Assembly: GCA_022385755.1 (NCBI GenBank)
Contig: MU278363.1
Location: 560,661-624,660, forward strand
DNA from: Trametopsis cervina
Lineage: Eukaryota; Basidiomycota; Agaricomycetes; Polyporales; Irpicaceae
Direction of reading: 5' to 3'
Length of the DNA stretch: 64,000 bases
Position 1 is the first letter of the stretch, and each line of letters starts with the position of its first letter. The notes under the pieces were generated by a model that worked only from the letters and a program-made list of their open reading frames with translations, searched no databases and was not told the origin of the DNA. Positions 1 to 12,839 of the stretch are shown in pieces. The position numbers and the translations under genes were made by a program.

Positions 1-950
1 CCACAATCGTCTTCCTCGTCCCGCGTCTCGCCATCTCCTTCTTCAAATCCGCCCGCGCAGCATCCGTGACCCCCGGCCCAGTAAACAGCTCCACCGCCGC
101 CGTCTTCGCCGTCTCGCGCACGGCCGGGTCGGAGTCTTCCAGCGCGTCGACGAGTGCTGGGAGGTACGGGCGTAAAGGGAACATGTGGTGTGACCGCCGG
201 ATGCGCACGAGCGTGAGCAACGCCTGCTCGCGCACGCGCGCGACTTTGCTCGAGAGCGCGACTTCGCGCATGGCGCGCTCGAAGAGCATTAGAGGCGTTT
301 CGGGCCCGCGGCCTTCTTTTGCGCGTTGGCCTGCGGAGGTTGAGCTTGCGCGGAAGGCGTATCCGCCGAGAAGGACGAGGGTCTCGCGGGCTTTGTCACG
401 GGGGCGTTCTTTGCTGTCGCCTAGGCGGTCGATCACGCCCCCTGCTGGGAGGAAGGCGGTTAGGGCGGAGCGCAGGACGTGGGCATCGATGGCGGAGGTT
501 GTGGCAGAGGATGTTGAGGCGACGGGGGAGACTGTGGATGAGGTGGACGCGGCGAGGGTATGTGGTGTTGCAGTGCGTGCTATGAGTAGAGGAAGTAGAG
601 GGGGCAGCGCGGAGAGTGTCGCAGTTGATAGGTGCTGGTTGGCCGTGCGCAGACACGCTTTGAAGACAGTAATGACTGCGTCCGTGTCTGGGATCTATGA
701 AGACGAGGTTGGTCACCGATGCCTGGTAACAAGTCGCGTATCGCTCACCTCAACCCCAGCCTCAAACATCGCCTGCAACTTCGTGACAGCATCAACGCGC
801 GCATCGATATCTGCACACCCCGCCACGCGAAAACGTCGCAGAGAGGGATCACAGTCAGCGTCGTATGGCCAAAGCGACAATCGGGACGCGGATGGACGCA
901 CCGTTGGATCTACATTGGTTGATGAGGCGCTCGAGCTGCGAGGCGTCCAT
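1..950 (-). CDS. stu1: CLASP/Stu1 microtubule plus-end protein, 5' part
   Basis: CLASP proteins bind microtubule lattices and plus ends through TOG (HEAT-repeat) domains and promote rescue and spindle stability. Three exons fit: 950-914 (start MDASQLERLINQ), 810-749 and 694 to beyond base 1, with GT..AG introns and a reading frame that stays open across both junctions. Exon 3 has the TOG-like segment 'LEDSDPAVRETAKTA' followed by 'DLKKEM' and 'TRKTIV', which is the CLASP_N pattern. The start is the first ATG before the conserved opening, and exon 1 is only 37 nt. The gene runs off the left edge, so C-terminal TOG domains and linkers are not visible. The family call is firm; orthology to Stu1 follows from it. 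Confidence 0.8.
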
Positions 951-3897
951 GACGAGACTCGGGGGTATATATAGTATACCGCCTTTTGCGCTCGCAGTGC
1001 GTGCTCCGAAAGTCTACGAGGGGCGTATGCGATGCGATGGATGGGGCGTCCGGGTCCGCCCTGCTGCTGGGTGTTGCGTCCGGAAGAAGGTGAGAGGCAG
1101 CAGCTGAGAAATTCGCGCGCGCGCGCACGCGTCGGGCTGCTACGCGCTTGCGGGGTTGGCGGTTGGCGCCGGTGGGTCGGATCACTCAAGTCGGGTTCAC
1201 GACGGACCTTCCTTGGCCACTCTCACAAAAATACCAAAAAAATACACACAAGATGGTTGAAGAGAGCACGATCGCGGCTGATCAACACGTCGGAAGCGGA
1301 ACTTAACTAATTTACTGGCTGGCGGAGGGCAGGAGGTTGGTGGGGATGGGGCGCGGCGGGTGTCGCCGTTGCGGTCGAAAGCGGTTTAGGCTGGATGGGA
1401 GGGGCTCGACGTCGCAGATCGGTCTAAGCAGATACGGCACTAACAGTACAGTACACAATCCCGGCGCAACACCACCAACCAAACGTCGCCCACAAGTTCA
1501 AACAACGGCCACATCCATCCTCATCCTCCCATCTTCCCCGGCGCTCGCAGGCGTTCACTGCACCTCGACGCTCTGCTTGTTTTTCTTTCACCTCCGACGA
1601 CGCGTGCACGTGGAGGACGGCGTCACGTATACTCTCCCGGATTTCCCCTAATTGTCGTTCTGATTCAGAGACGCGAACGGGGTAACAGACACTTTGCGCC
1701 GCCGCCGACGACTCGAGCTCCATGGCCGTGCGTGCCACAACGGTTGCGAGCATCGTGGCGACGCGTCTACGGTGCCGGCCGGGACATCCGTGCTCTCGTT
1801 GTGGTGCGCGCCGTTCCGAGTTGCATGGAACAGAACAGGCTCACGCCGTAATGTTCTGTGTTCGTCTACCGGCGGAACACCCGTTTGTCTGATGATGTAG
1901 CCTGCGCCTGCGCCAGGTACATTCCGTGTGTCTGCAGAGGGGTGCGGTACACCGTGGGCTGCGTATGAATTTGAATGCATATTGCATTTGCGCAACTATG
2001 ACGGCGTATCACACCGGTTTGTTCGCATCGCCTCGATACAGGCATCGCGCCTCCCAGCCCGCGGAACGGTGCACAGGCATCCGCATCTGTTTATCACGGT
2101 GACATAAGATGACGATGCGGGATCAGACGCGCGACTGTGACTGGAATGGCCATTGTTGGTGGTGCTGTTGATATAGCCAGTGAATTATACTATACTGCAC
2201 GGCGGTAATGTATCAGACTGTTCATTGTGTGCTTTACGAGAGCTAATTACCAACGTGCGACGGACTAATTTACGAGCTTACATCCCGATCTAGATGGACC
2301 GAGTATAGTGAACGGGACATCCCACCGCGCCGCGTCAGGCAAGCCAAAAAGGAGAGATAAGACGTACGAATATTGCAAGAGCGCGCCGAGATTGCAACGA
2401 CGGACCAACAGCCCCTGTGGCAATTGTGTGTCACAGCCCTCCCATCCCCCGCATCAGCACCACCACTATTGCCATCATCATCATTACAGTAGCACAAAAC
2501 GGAACGGAAAGCGTAAAAGAAAAATGACGGCAGCGAACAGGAGCAGCCATAGCAGACAGCATCACTAGAGAAAAACAGAAGCACGATACCGAACCCGAAC
2601 GTCCCCAACAAGGCAATCTCCCAATCTCCACGGCTTCTCCCATCCCTCTCCCAAACCCTAACTCGCCATTCCCGTTCCCAGTGCTGCTACAGTACAATAT
2701 CGGTGCAGCTGATGATGATGATGGTGGGTAGGACGGCAGCGGACCGTGTACTCACGTAAACCCCCTCAAAGCGGCTGAATGGAAAACGCCAGCCCAGCCC
2801 AGTGCCCACAGCCAGCTGAATTGCATTGCATTACATTACAGCCGGACTCGAGTAATCGTAATCGCAGCCAGCGCGCGGAACGAACGACCGCACGCACACA
2901 CACCCCTGCCCCGCGCATTGGATTGGGGAGGCGAGCTGGCAGGGACGAACTCGGAAAGGCCGTTGCGCGTGCGTTTGTGCGTGACGGGACAAGACAAGGC
3001 GGGCGCCCAGGGCTGACACACACTCGAGGGGGAAGAAGAACGGAAGGAGGGGAGAGAAGGGGGCTCGGACTCGTCCTGCGCTCTCGCCGCGAACACGAAG
3101 CCTCCCGCCGGAAGGGCTCACCGTCCGAGAAGCACGACGATCTCTGTGTTCTCGTGCTCACATGCACTACACGAGTCTCTGCTCTCTCGTTCCTCTCTCT
3201 GGACGTTCGCTTGTCTGTGCCTGTGTCCGGACACTCGCGTTGGACACGGCAACGGACAGGCACCGGGGTGCGATGCATAAACACTTTTTTTCTTTCTCTC
3301 GTCCCTAATCCCCGGCTAACAGCGAGTACGAGAACGGGAGCAGCCAATCAGACGTGGAGGGATTACGCCAATACACTCGCAATACACTCGGCGAGCGGCC
3401 AGCCCATGCCCACGCGCGCAAAAATAGCGCAGGCGAGAGGGGTGGGTGAGTGAGTGGATGGGTGGGCAAGCACAAGAACCACCGACCGCCGTTCATCCGA
3501 GGGAGGGGGGGGAGGCCCCAACCCGCATCTCAGGGTCTGTTCGCCTTTTTTGCTTATCACGCGGGCTGCGGTGGGAGTCTTCGGACGAACGCCGACTGGG
3601 GAAAGGTGGAATCAGCTCGGTCTTACTGTAAACATCTCGTGTTATGTCACGGTGGCCGAGGCGAAAACAAACATGGGACGTGGAGGGCCAATGCGAACGG
3701 ATATGGACACGTATTGCGCTCGACACCCCCGTATTTCGAGCCGTGACGAAACTCATCATCCCGACAATGTACGTACGTACGTACTGGCGTTTTCCCGTTC
3801 TTCCGTGCCGTGCGCAATACATCAGTGTACTGTACACTGTGGTGATCAATTGGAGATATGAGCGAACAGATCCCGCGGACGGACGATCATCCATAAC
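951..3897. other. Gene-poor region upstream of the CLASP gene
   Basis: I see no coding pattern with plausible splice sites here on either strand. The open frames are GC-driven and carry no recognisable motif. The stretch holds low-complexity runs (CAT/CAC-rich around 2440-2490) and a (GTAC)n microsatellite at 3769-3785. The part next to 950 must hold the CLASP promoter; a TA-rich run lies at 965-978. Confidence 0.5.
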
Positions 3898-4650
3898 GTA
3901 TATATTACATACTACTAATAGTATTAGTACAGTGCGCTCCAGTGGCATTAATATGACTGGCACTATTGCCATATATGTGCCCAACATTTATTTCGCCGGC
4001 GCCCGCGCCCGCCGTCGCCATCAACGTCCCATCAACGCCCCATCAACATCCCATCACCGCGCCATTAACTGTCGCCGATATCACCCCGCCCCCTGTGATC
4101 GTTGCCCTGCGCTATCGCCGACGTCACCCCGCCGCCTGTGCTCGCCGCCGTCCATAGCAAGCACGACCATGCCCATCCAGCCCGTTGCCGCCCATCCATC
4201 ACATCCCCGCCAGCTGCGCTTTCTGTACTGTAGTATGGTGATGTATCATGGCATAATCACGTTGTATACCATAGTGAGAGTACTTTAACATGTTGTGTCA
4301 ATAGCACAACCCCGTGGAGGAGTTGGGGGTGCATGTCTGCGGAGGGAGTACACGATCCCGGATAACTCACACGGGTGGTGGCTGCCTCGGATCGCAAGTA
4401 CAGGAGTATACCGCGCTCCATCATACAGAAGGAGTGATTTGGGAGGATTCAGGCACGAGTCAGGCACTTGGGCCAAGCACGATCCCACGGGGAGATAGCG
4501 TACGTCCTTCAATAAACGCGAGTGATTCACACTGTACGATTTCGCGGCATACTGTATCGGAAATTGTACAGTGTTCGTTCGCGAGTAGATAGAGTACGTA
4601 CGTCGTTGGTCATACATGAGTGATCGAATTGTATATTCAGTCGTTCATCG
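3898..4650 (+). repeat. Left copy of the inverted repeat
   Basis: This begins 'gtatatattacat' and near its start carries the odd palindrome 'actaatagtattagt' (3916-3930). It then has 'cagtgcgctccagtggcat' and a GC-rich stretch. The inner part ('ggaaattgtacagtgttcg' near 4560) matches the reverse complement of 17776-17834. Similarity decays by about 4650. No coding potential is seen. Confidence 0.8.
4019..4065 (+). repeat. Short minisatellite, unit about 11-12 bp
   Basis: About four imperfect copies of 'catcaacgcccc' lie inside the left inverted repeat. In the right copy the assembly gap begins at the equivalent point, which suggests the minisatellite is why the assembly broke there. Confidence 0.7.
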
Positions 4651-4811
4651 CACATGTACATAGCGTTCACCAGTAGATAACATACTGATTCAAAGACGTC
4701 AGTGATCGGGGACGGTTCACGCGTGAGTGCCTTTCTCGATCAAACTCTTCATGTAACGTACCCTCGCGCAGGTAGAATAGCGTTCGCAGGTTACCCTTCT
4801 TTGTCCAATAG

Positions 4812-5222
4812 TACGAGCGGTGAGGGTATGCCGATTCACGAGCGATGAGGGTATGCCGATTGAGCGGTACAAGCAATACATGTGGGTCGATAGCACACGT
4901 CGTCGAATACCATTTGCGAGAGGTCTTAGGTAGTTCGCGCGTTGGCGCGAGATGATCTCATGCACGTCAATTCAAGCAGTGTCCATAGGACTGGACGTCG
5001 CATGCAAGGGCGGATAACGTACACGGGTTGATAGCGTACCTTGACCAATAGTGCATGTGAGAGGTATGCGGTTCACGCGTCGACTAGGGATGGTTCACAC
5101 ACGTCGATTGAACGGCTCAAGCGATGTGCACAGTACCGGCCGTTGCATGCACAGATGACGTACACGGGTCGATAACATGCCTTGTCGAATAGCACTTGCG
5201 AGAGGTATGTGGTTCGCGCGTT
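4812..5222. repeat. Degenerate tandem repeats just inside the left end of the element
   Basis: Three diverged units of about 136-142 bp end near 4944, 5080 and 5222. Each contains a 'cgggtcgataac/gatagc' theme and finishes with a form of 'gagaggtatgtggttcgcgcg'. A shorter duplication of about 24 bp, 'gagcggtgagggtatgccga', occurs at 4815 and again at 4839. The location between the inverted repeat and the transposase 3' end fits sub-terminal sites. Whether a transposase binds them is inference. Confidence 0.6.
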
Positions 5223-5510
5223 GGGGGCACGCTTGCTAAGCTGGTGTAATCGCGTTATTTTGGCAGATCACCTTATTTACAATGCGAACGAAGGGGGAGC
5301 GTAGGCGTCCAGGGCCTTTTGTGGCGAAACTCGCATGAGATCTTAAGCTTAACTCACGGCACGCGGAACCCATGTCAACATAAAGAGTCAAAATTATGTG
5401 TACTATGTAAATTCCATACAAGACTATACGACTGTTCAGGCCTCCAAAAGTAGATACGGGCATCGCATTGTCGCCTGGGCGGCGTAAGCTGCGAGGTAGG
5501 TATTCACGGT

Positions 5511-8500
5511 TCAAACAGTACTCACTGCGTCGGATACGTAAGGTGCGAAGGACTCGCGGCTGCGCGTCAGTAGCCTCGTATATGTATGTACTTGTCTGGG
5601 CAAGATCAGCTAAGTTCCGTGGGAGCGTAGCGATAACGTACTTGCGTGCATACTCAGCGGATCCTGGACTGTCACGGAGCCGTACCTTCGTCCGGGCTTC
5701 CCAGAGACCTACGTGATAATCAAAGAAAAATATCGTACGTCTCATCTCCTCCTCAATAACCTCCAGCTCTTCCTGCCATCGCTCAACCGTTGCCGTGCTA
5801 CGACACCAATGGACGCGCAAGTCTACACGTAGCCGTCAGTACGAATCAAGGAACGGCTCATGTAACTCACTCTCGGTCATAGTATCTCTCAACGCTTGCG
5901 TCAGGTCCTCCTTGTCGCCAATGAAAGCGAACGTCCGCCAGATCCATAAACGAGGCTTGGGCTTCTTGCTGTCTCCGTATCTCCGGTCTTCTTCACGAAC
6001 AATCCCAAAAGGCTCCAGATGCGAGTTCTTGAGTCGCTGGTAAGTAGGGTTGTCCTCACTCATTCCGAGGTACATCATTGCCAGCCGTGAACGACGATAA
6101 ACGTTGGCTGCAGCATATACTGCGGCACGTACACGCTGAGCAGGACGTTGAGTCCGGGTCTTCAACTGCTGCGTCGTCGCCTTCTTCAGGTGAGTCTGTA
6201 GGCCAAACGTAGCGGCGAGATGAGTTCGCACGTCATCCAAAGCGGTGTCAGCTTGATCCTGTCGCAGCACCAACTCGATGTAAGCCGCGTCTTTCAGTGC
6301 GGGATGCGATTGTATATCAGAGGGGTAAGACGACGGCAAATGTATTTGATACTCTTCAAGGTCAATGGAGAAGTCGCGGCTGGCTGGAGATTGCTGCACG
6401 CCAGTCCCTCTCTTGCGTTTCTTGATCGACGAGTCCGCCTTCTCGGCGGTCGTCTTCACCGAATCAACCTGCTCGTTATCATCCTTCTCCGACGTGACAT
6501 GAGCGGACTGCATTTTCGCGACGTAGCTACCTACCTGCTTTTCGTGAACCATCTGTTCCTTAACCACCAGCGTCTCGCGCCTGACTACTTCAGCATCCAC
6601 TCTTTGCTTGCGTTCGTCGTTGAGATTATGAAGCGCGGCTGTGATTGCTAAAGTAAGCGTCGTCGATGCAGCTTGGTTCCATGCGGCGAGGCGAACGGAA
6701 AGGGCACTGCGCATGCTGGCTAGCTTCTCGTCAGTCAATCGGCCTGACTGGTTCTTCGTAAGTTGAAGCATGAGACAAGAACTGAAAAAATATTAGCAGC
6801 TTCAGCATCATGTAATAAGCTACACACCGTAGCTCCTGTAGCTCTATACCCTCACTGATTACTTCTTGCAAGCCTACTAATTCAACTGCGCCAGCCTTCG
6901 TGCGATTTTCAAGGTCGGCGAGGACCTGTTTCTGGGTGGCAGCTGACGGCCATTGATGAGTTGGGGGAAAATGCAACATGCGCACGCACTTACCTTTCGT
7001 GCTTGCGGGCTCATACGGCGAAATGGCATCCTTCGACTTACCCTTCCCTCTCCCATCACCGGTAGGGTTTTCTGCGCGCTGTAACAACACCTTTTCCCAC
7101 TCTACCTTCTGTAACCTCCATGTCTCAATCGTTCCTGGCGGTACGCCGCTCTCTTCCAGATCTGCAACATACTGAGATAAGCTTTCGCTACTTTCTTTAA
7201 AGTATTTCTCCGCTTCTCGGTGCTTTCTGACCAGAAAGGTGGCTGTACAATACTACATAAGCGAGACAAGATGATAAAGATAGACTACGCACGCATTCGG
7301 AACGTCTTCCTCCAGTTCATGTCGTCGTTAAAGTAGTTTATAATGTCGTGTCGATGTCCTGCGCTCATCTCACGGGTACGCAGTGCTAGAGCGGTCATAT
7401 GAGGCCAGACTCGTTCAAGAGCTTCGCCGTCCGTCTGCGCACTTCCAGGTAAGTAATGAAACGAATTCCACAGTCGACATGCCAATTTATGAGCAGCCTC
7501 GTGGAATTTACCGACTGCTGCTCGAGTGGCCGGGAAGACAAAATTCTTGATAGACCGAAGCGTAAACTTCTTCTCCACAAACAGCATCTTGCGGATCGCT
7601 TCGATTCGTTCCCAAAAGTGGATACGATATTGGCAATTGATGTCGTATGCTGATATGTGAAGACGCAGCGATATCCATTTCTGTAGACCTGAGAGGTGAC
7701 AGAAATCAACCGCGTCGTGCCTGTGGATGACAGCGAAGTAAGTGACAGTAAAGGATGAAGAGACATACGCACGATTCTCCGACTTTCAGATCCACGCTCC
7801 CCCCCGGTAACACGAACATATGCCGTGCGCAGGAGAGACCAACCATCCCTGACACCGAACCCCAGTGGCCAGAGAAGCCCATAGCGCCAAATTTATTACA
7901 CGTCGAGGTCTATATATCATGAGAAAAATCACGGAAGCGTAAGAGAGACAACGTACATGATACTTTTTGTGGGGCATTTGAGAGAAATACGCAGCTGAGT
8001 CCTTTTCGTTCGCAAAGTATGCAGCGCCGAGTGTCAACGGGAAGTCTGCTGGGTCTGTACCCTTATCCTTCAGATTTAGAGTGTAGTTTCCGTCGATGGC
8101 GTAATACAATGCGTCTAGATGTCTGCATCATGGTCAGCAAAAGCCTCCAGATACGACGCTGCACGCACAACTTATCATCTGCCCGCGTCCGCCATTCCGG
8201 CGAGATGTTGAGGTTGATGTGCGGGCAGGCAGGGCACATAGTAGCCAGACTGCCGTACTCAAGTTCACGAGAGGGTAGAACACCTTTGCGTAGGCAAATC
8301 TTGATAAAGTGGTGTTCACGAATGGCCACAAGAAACTCGCGGTACCGGCTCTGCACCAAGACATTAGTCAATCAACGTAAGTTGGGCAGCGACAATTCTA
8401 AAACACTTACGTCGACGTCGTTCGGAAGTACTGCGTTTGTCTTGCGCTCTAGACATGTAAGATAATCTTGGGCAGTGATGGTGCCTTGCGTCGCGAGGAG

Positions 8501-9562
8501 TTGGAAGTCGTCCAAAACCGAGAGTGAGAAAGCCGTGCACGGTTGCTTCCAGCTGCCCGGCCACAATCCGACGTCTAACAGCTGCTGGCTTTCGGTTTGC
8601 TTCAATCGGCCGTTCTCTGTACATTCGCAGAAGTTGATGGAGACGTTTTGAATGCCTCGTTCACTGACGAGGCAAACTTTGCGCGGGTTGCGGAAGGTAT
8701 GTGAACAGCGGTTAGCACCATGTCCCAAATATATTACCATGCCGAGTGACTGTAGGGTCACACGGCCCCAAAATCCTTGCGCCTCCGTCCATTCTTCTAT
8801 CAAATGAAGCGGGTTTTCGCTGTGAGCGTCCAAGATACATGATTTACATAAAGGTCGTCGGCGAAAGCAGTCACAGCAGCGGTACAACGGAGCCGAGTCC
8901 GCTTGACATTGAGAACAAACGGGCCCGGAACTGGGGCCGGCATGGAGATGAAGGAGGTCGTGATACGTCGGATGAGCGTGTTTGTCTAGAAATTCATTCA
9001 TCATGGCCGACGGTGCCTTATGCAGACGTTGGTGTTGGGATATGCGACCAAGACACTGTGTACGCACCTTGTTGTTAACCTTCGCTGTTGCCGCCTGTTG
9101 TGTTAGATCCTCCGTTCCCGCTTTCAACTCTGCCTCGGTTTCGTTGCTTGGCGGATCTGGAGTAGATTGGCTGTCTGATATGAGGGGCGTGCGAGGAGCA
9201 GCAGTGGGTTTCAGGATGGTAGAGCGGATGGCCATCGCCGGATTTAGGCGGGAAAAGGTAGGCAAGGATAATGCGGCAATCTTTGACGATGCCGCTGCTT
9301 GATTTGGCGAGAACATGGACGCAGTTGTGATTCGTGCTGGGGGAGGAAATGACCGCAGAGTAGGAGCAGGTTTTGGGGGCGAATCTGGTAAAGCGGGCGA
9401 TGGCGTGAAACACGGCCGCGGTGTGAGAGGGAGAATAAATGATTGTGAGCTCTGTTTTCGCGAGTCGCGCATTGTCACGAGCTTGCGAGACGGGGAGAAT
9501 TGAGAAGTGGTGGCGATGTGCCGAGGTTTCTTGGGGGTGTGCGGGGGCGTAGACTCGGCCAT
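5511..9562 (-). CDS. KDZ-family transposase with CxC2-like cysteine cluster
   Basis: DDE-type transposase of the Kyakuja-Dileera-Zisupton superfamily, which moves large DNA elements by cut and paste. Exon 1 is 9562-8411 and exon 2 starts at 8350; further short introns follow. A proline/serine-rich N-terminus leads to a cysteine cluster around residues 210-245 (CSQC, CCDC, CKSC) of the type seen in CxC2 domains. Later exons show 'SCARHMFVLPGG' (about 7800-7850) and 'YDINCQY' (7627-7647), both typical of the RNase H-like core, and a charged C-terminal region with coiled-coil character. The 3' end is uncertain: one splice after 'EYARK' reaches a stop at 5511, while another could continue to about 5236. 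No clear frameshift is seen in the parts I traced, so the gene may be intact. Confidence 0.8.
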
Positions 9563-10350
9563 AATGACCAGTGAAGTAATCTATCGAGAGCAAAAGGGTC
9601 AGCAGTCAGCTAAAGGAGAGAGTTACTTCGGAATAACAGTGTATCGTCGGCCAGTCGTGCAGGACACCGTCATGCACTTCGAACAACTCTCTTTCCAGGA
9701 CACCGTCGTGGAGAAGAGAAGTTGGTTTGGGAGACCACCGGCGTCCCAACCTTGCTGAGAGCTAGAAACGAGCCAGAAGATGGCTTTCGAGCTGTCAGCG
9801 AGCAGTCAAATCTGGGGACTCACAAAACTTACCGGTGTTCTGAGTAGTGAAGGTAGTAGTATTGATGGGAAGTAGTATAGCGCTAGGTACGTGACCGTGT
9901 GAAGCGGCACGTGCAGTCAACAGAGCTGGGCTCCGTGACCGTGCGAATACCCTGCTCACGTGCGAATCAACAGAGTCTGTTGAACTTGAGTTTCCAATCA
10001 CCTCATCGCTCTCATCGCTCTCATCGCTCTCCCGCTTTCGTCCGCTCTCGTCGTCCGTGCTCTCGTCGCTCTTTCAAACGGTGAGTGCTTACCGTGTTAA
10101 GTAGTGTTCATACCCAGTGACTGACACTCATGTTCAGTATCCAGGTTTTCGTCAAGCTCTCCGGGACTCTTCTACACGCACGCCGGTGGCCTGCATCATC
10201 AAGCCGCCGCGAACCGTCGTTGACCGTTCGCAGGCAGGGTCGAGCCGTCGTTGACCGCTCTCATTTGGACCGACGCATTATCTCGACTTTGCTCTGAGCT
10301 GCTCTCTCTCGCCCATCACACTTACCGTCCTGCTCTCCTCTGCTTTCGTC
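9563..10350. promoter_or_regulatory. Divergent intergenic region between the transposase and the next gene
   Basis: This spacer separates two divergent starts. It contains a 9-bp microsatellite ('ctctcatcg', about three copies, 10003-10035) and a plausible 5'-UTR intron on the plus strand (GTGAGT donor at 10081, acceptor TTCAG near 10137). No clear TATA box was found. Confidence 0.4.
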
Positions 10351-12509
10351 ATGGCTGACTCTGGTGACACCCCGCGTAGGTATGTAATGCCACTATGAAT
10401 ACTATGCTGATTCCTCCTTTCGAATAGCCTTATCCTCAACCCACTGGCTGGCACGTGTCGCTCGGCCGACCACAACTGAACTCGAGGCGGGCCTCAAACG
10501 TAAGTTATTATGTCTCATCCTCATCCTGAAAACCCCAATGCTAACTTGTTCTTTCAGTCCGTTTCCGCGACGGGCTCGTCGCCGCCGAAGAAACCGATGG
10601 CAAATATGTTCTCACCTCCCCCAACGCACCTTTCCTCCCGATGCCTCCTTACGGACGGTTATCGATCACGATGAAGAGTAACGGCAAGTTCGGACAGGAA
10701 GATCCCATTGAATGGCCACAAGTATATGTGGCTGAGCCGCGATACCACTTCCTCGCCTGCATCCCGAGGCCTTCTCATCCCCGACGCCGTCCTGAGGTGT
10801 GGGCTACCCCGACACTCGTCGACTTTGAACTTCACGCTCCCAATCTCTTGCAAGCACTCTACATCTTATCTTCCAATCGACTCAAAGCTATTACGGCGCT
10901 CGTGGAGGCATTGGAGACCGAAGCGGCCGCTCTAACCAAATTCGATACACAGCAGCTGCGGTGGCTGGTGATTAGCACCCGACACGCGCTGGATCGCCTG
11001 ACTATCCCGGCCACCCCGCGCGACCTTATCCGGCAGTTCGTCTGCGTCGAGCGCAACTTCTGCATGGCCGTCGCTTGGATTACATGGCACCAGCTCTATG
11101 CTGCTCTCCCTCCCGCCCCTCACATCGCGCCGGTGAATCCCCATCTCATGGGTGCTTTCACCACAGATCCGAATGTCGCGCAGAAGCTCCACCATGTCGG
11201 CATTCCTGTATGGTACATGCGGCTCGCCGACAACTTAGGTCCCGGCGACACCATTGTCAAGATCGTGAAGGTAACGACCCCAACCGGCATAGTCACCAGC
11301 ACAGGTGACTATAATGGCGTCATCGTATACGAGGGTCCTCCCGGCATTCGCCAGCTAGAGGCGGTCTGCTACAGAGGCCATCTGTATGCCGACATAGAGC
11401 CGGTCCCTTACCCTGCCGAGTATACTCCGAGCGACGACATGACTGATCATACGACGGCCCCTTCTACCTCAAAGTCTCTCCTCCCCGCCGATGGTAATTC
11501 GGCCTCTGTAGGCCCGTCGCGCCCGCCCAAGTTGAACGCTAGCAGATCAGACCCATGTAAGTCTCCTTCTAGCTGGCCTAAAATCAACATATCAATTTAC
11601 CCATCTGCAGATCCACGGCGCGGCCCTCCTACACGGGAAGGTCGCTCGAAATTTGAGCCGATCATTCACCCGTGCTTGCCACCATGTGTTGCAACATGGG
11701 AGACGGCCCTTCGCGGTGTGCAACAGTGGAACTCAAACGTTCAAGTTCCATGGGGATACTGGATTCCGGACCCCGTCTTGGTTACTACGTCCGGCAGCGT
11801 CGATCGTCGCAAGCGGTATGTCCTCAATTGGCTCAAGATCCGGGACGCTTGGTACTACATCACCCGCGATGCCCGCTACCGTCGCCCCTTGCCTACCCGT
11901 TGGTGGCGCGTGTATCTCGATGAAGGTCCGCATCCTCAAGCTGAGACAGGTGGGAAGTCCAAGGCTAAGGAGCGATCCCATGTCATGAAAATTCTCGCCC
12001 TGGTCTTCAGCACGCAGAACATTCGTGCGGGTGACATCCAGCCGATGTGGTTCGGCCGTCCCGTAGCCGATGTCGATGACCAACTCTGTCGGGAAGTGGC
12101 CTGGGAGATAAGTGAAATGGCTTTTCGCACAGAGCTGCTGATGTTGGACTTGAAGTTCTATCACGCTCACGCCGACCCTGCCTTATCCGCTCAACGTATT
12201 GAGTATATGCAGCAGATCTTCCCTGGTGGCCGGCAGCTGTATCTCACCTCCCTCCCTACCGCCAATATCGGCTTAGCGTCTCAAGACCCCCTTGTCCGCG
12301 CGAAATCACTTGAGCCTCTGCGCCGTCTCATGCTGACATGGCCTGGTGTTCCTGACCCCATTCGGTCATCTCAATCACTCGACACGTTGGATGACTCCCC
12401 CTTCGTCCGCAGGATGGAACGCGTTATGGCCGAATTTTACGTGAACACGTTCTATCAGCAGTCGGGTCGGGCTCCTGTGCTTCCTCGTCGTTTTCCGTTC
12501 CCGCCGTAG
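10351..12509 (+). CDS. KDZ-element-associated protein of unknown function
   Basis: I do not know the function. The start ATG at 10351 gives MADSGDTP. A GTAGGT donor then joins to an exon ending 'TTTELEAGLK', and a second intron with acceptor TTTCAG (ending at 10558) joins the long frame that contains MPPYGRL at 10641. A third intron (GTAAGT at 11557, acceptor CTGCAG at 11610) has a length that keeps the frame open. The C-terminal 180 residues hold a conserved-looking block ('MWFGRPVADVDDQLC', 'WEISEMAFRTELLMLD', 'FYQQSGRAPVLPRRF'). This pattern resembles abundant hypothetical proteins found near KDZ transposases in mushroom genomes, which I recall only in general. No catalytic motif, signal peptide or membrane helix is seen. 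Confidence 0.65.
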
Positions 12510-12839
12510 TCTCTGCTATGAAAATTTCTCGTTTCCACTTAGTGTACTTGTACCTTTCGCCAATGCCCCGTTTATTTTAGTGCAATGATGAATCAGCTGT
12601 TCTCTCTTCGCTGCCAAATGTGACAGCGCTCTCGCCAAGAATTTGAAAAGGTGTGAAACAGTTTTGTATGGAAGCACCCTTTGCTAATTAATATTCCTCC
12701 TCAGGTATAGTACGTTTCTGACTGGCGTGTGGATACCGTGTGCGGCTGCATCTCATTCGACAAGTGCTTGTGTTAGGTAAGTGTTGTTAAGTACTCTTTG
12801 TGGTATCGCTGACGTTCCGTCCTCTTCACCATAGCCAAC
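12510..12839 (+). promoter_or_regulatory. Upstream region with a 5'-UTR intron
   Basis: A GTAAGT donor at 12778 and a CACCATAG acceptor ending at 12834 place a probable 5'-UTR intron directly before the ATG at 12840. Nothing else is recognisable. Confidence 0.45.

Noticed and set aside
66..974. 302-residue open frame on the plus strand
   Set aside because: It is antisense to the well-supported CLASP exons, and its content is Arg/Ser-rich shadow sequence.
2645..2665. Telomere-like 'aaccctaac'
   Set aside because: A single copy with no array.
3890..3897. Target-site duplication around the inverted-repeat element
   Set aside because: The eight bases outside the left end and outside the right end do not match.
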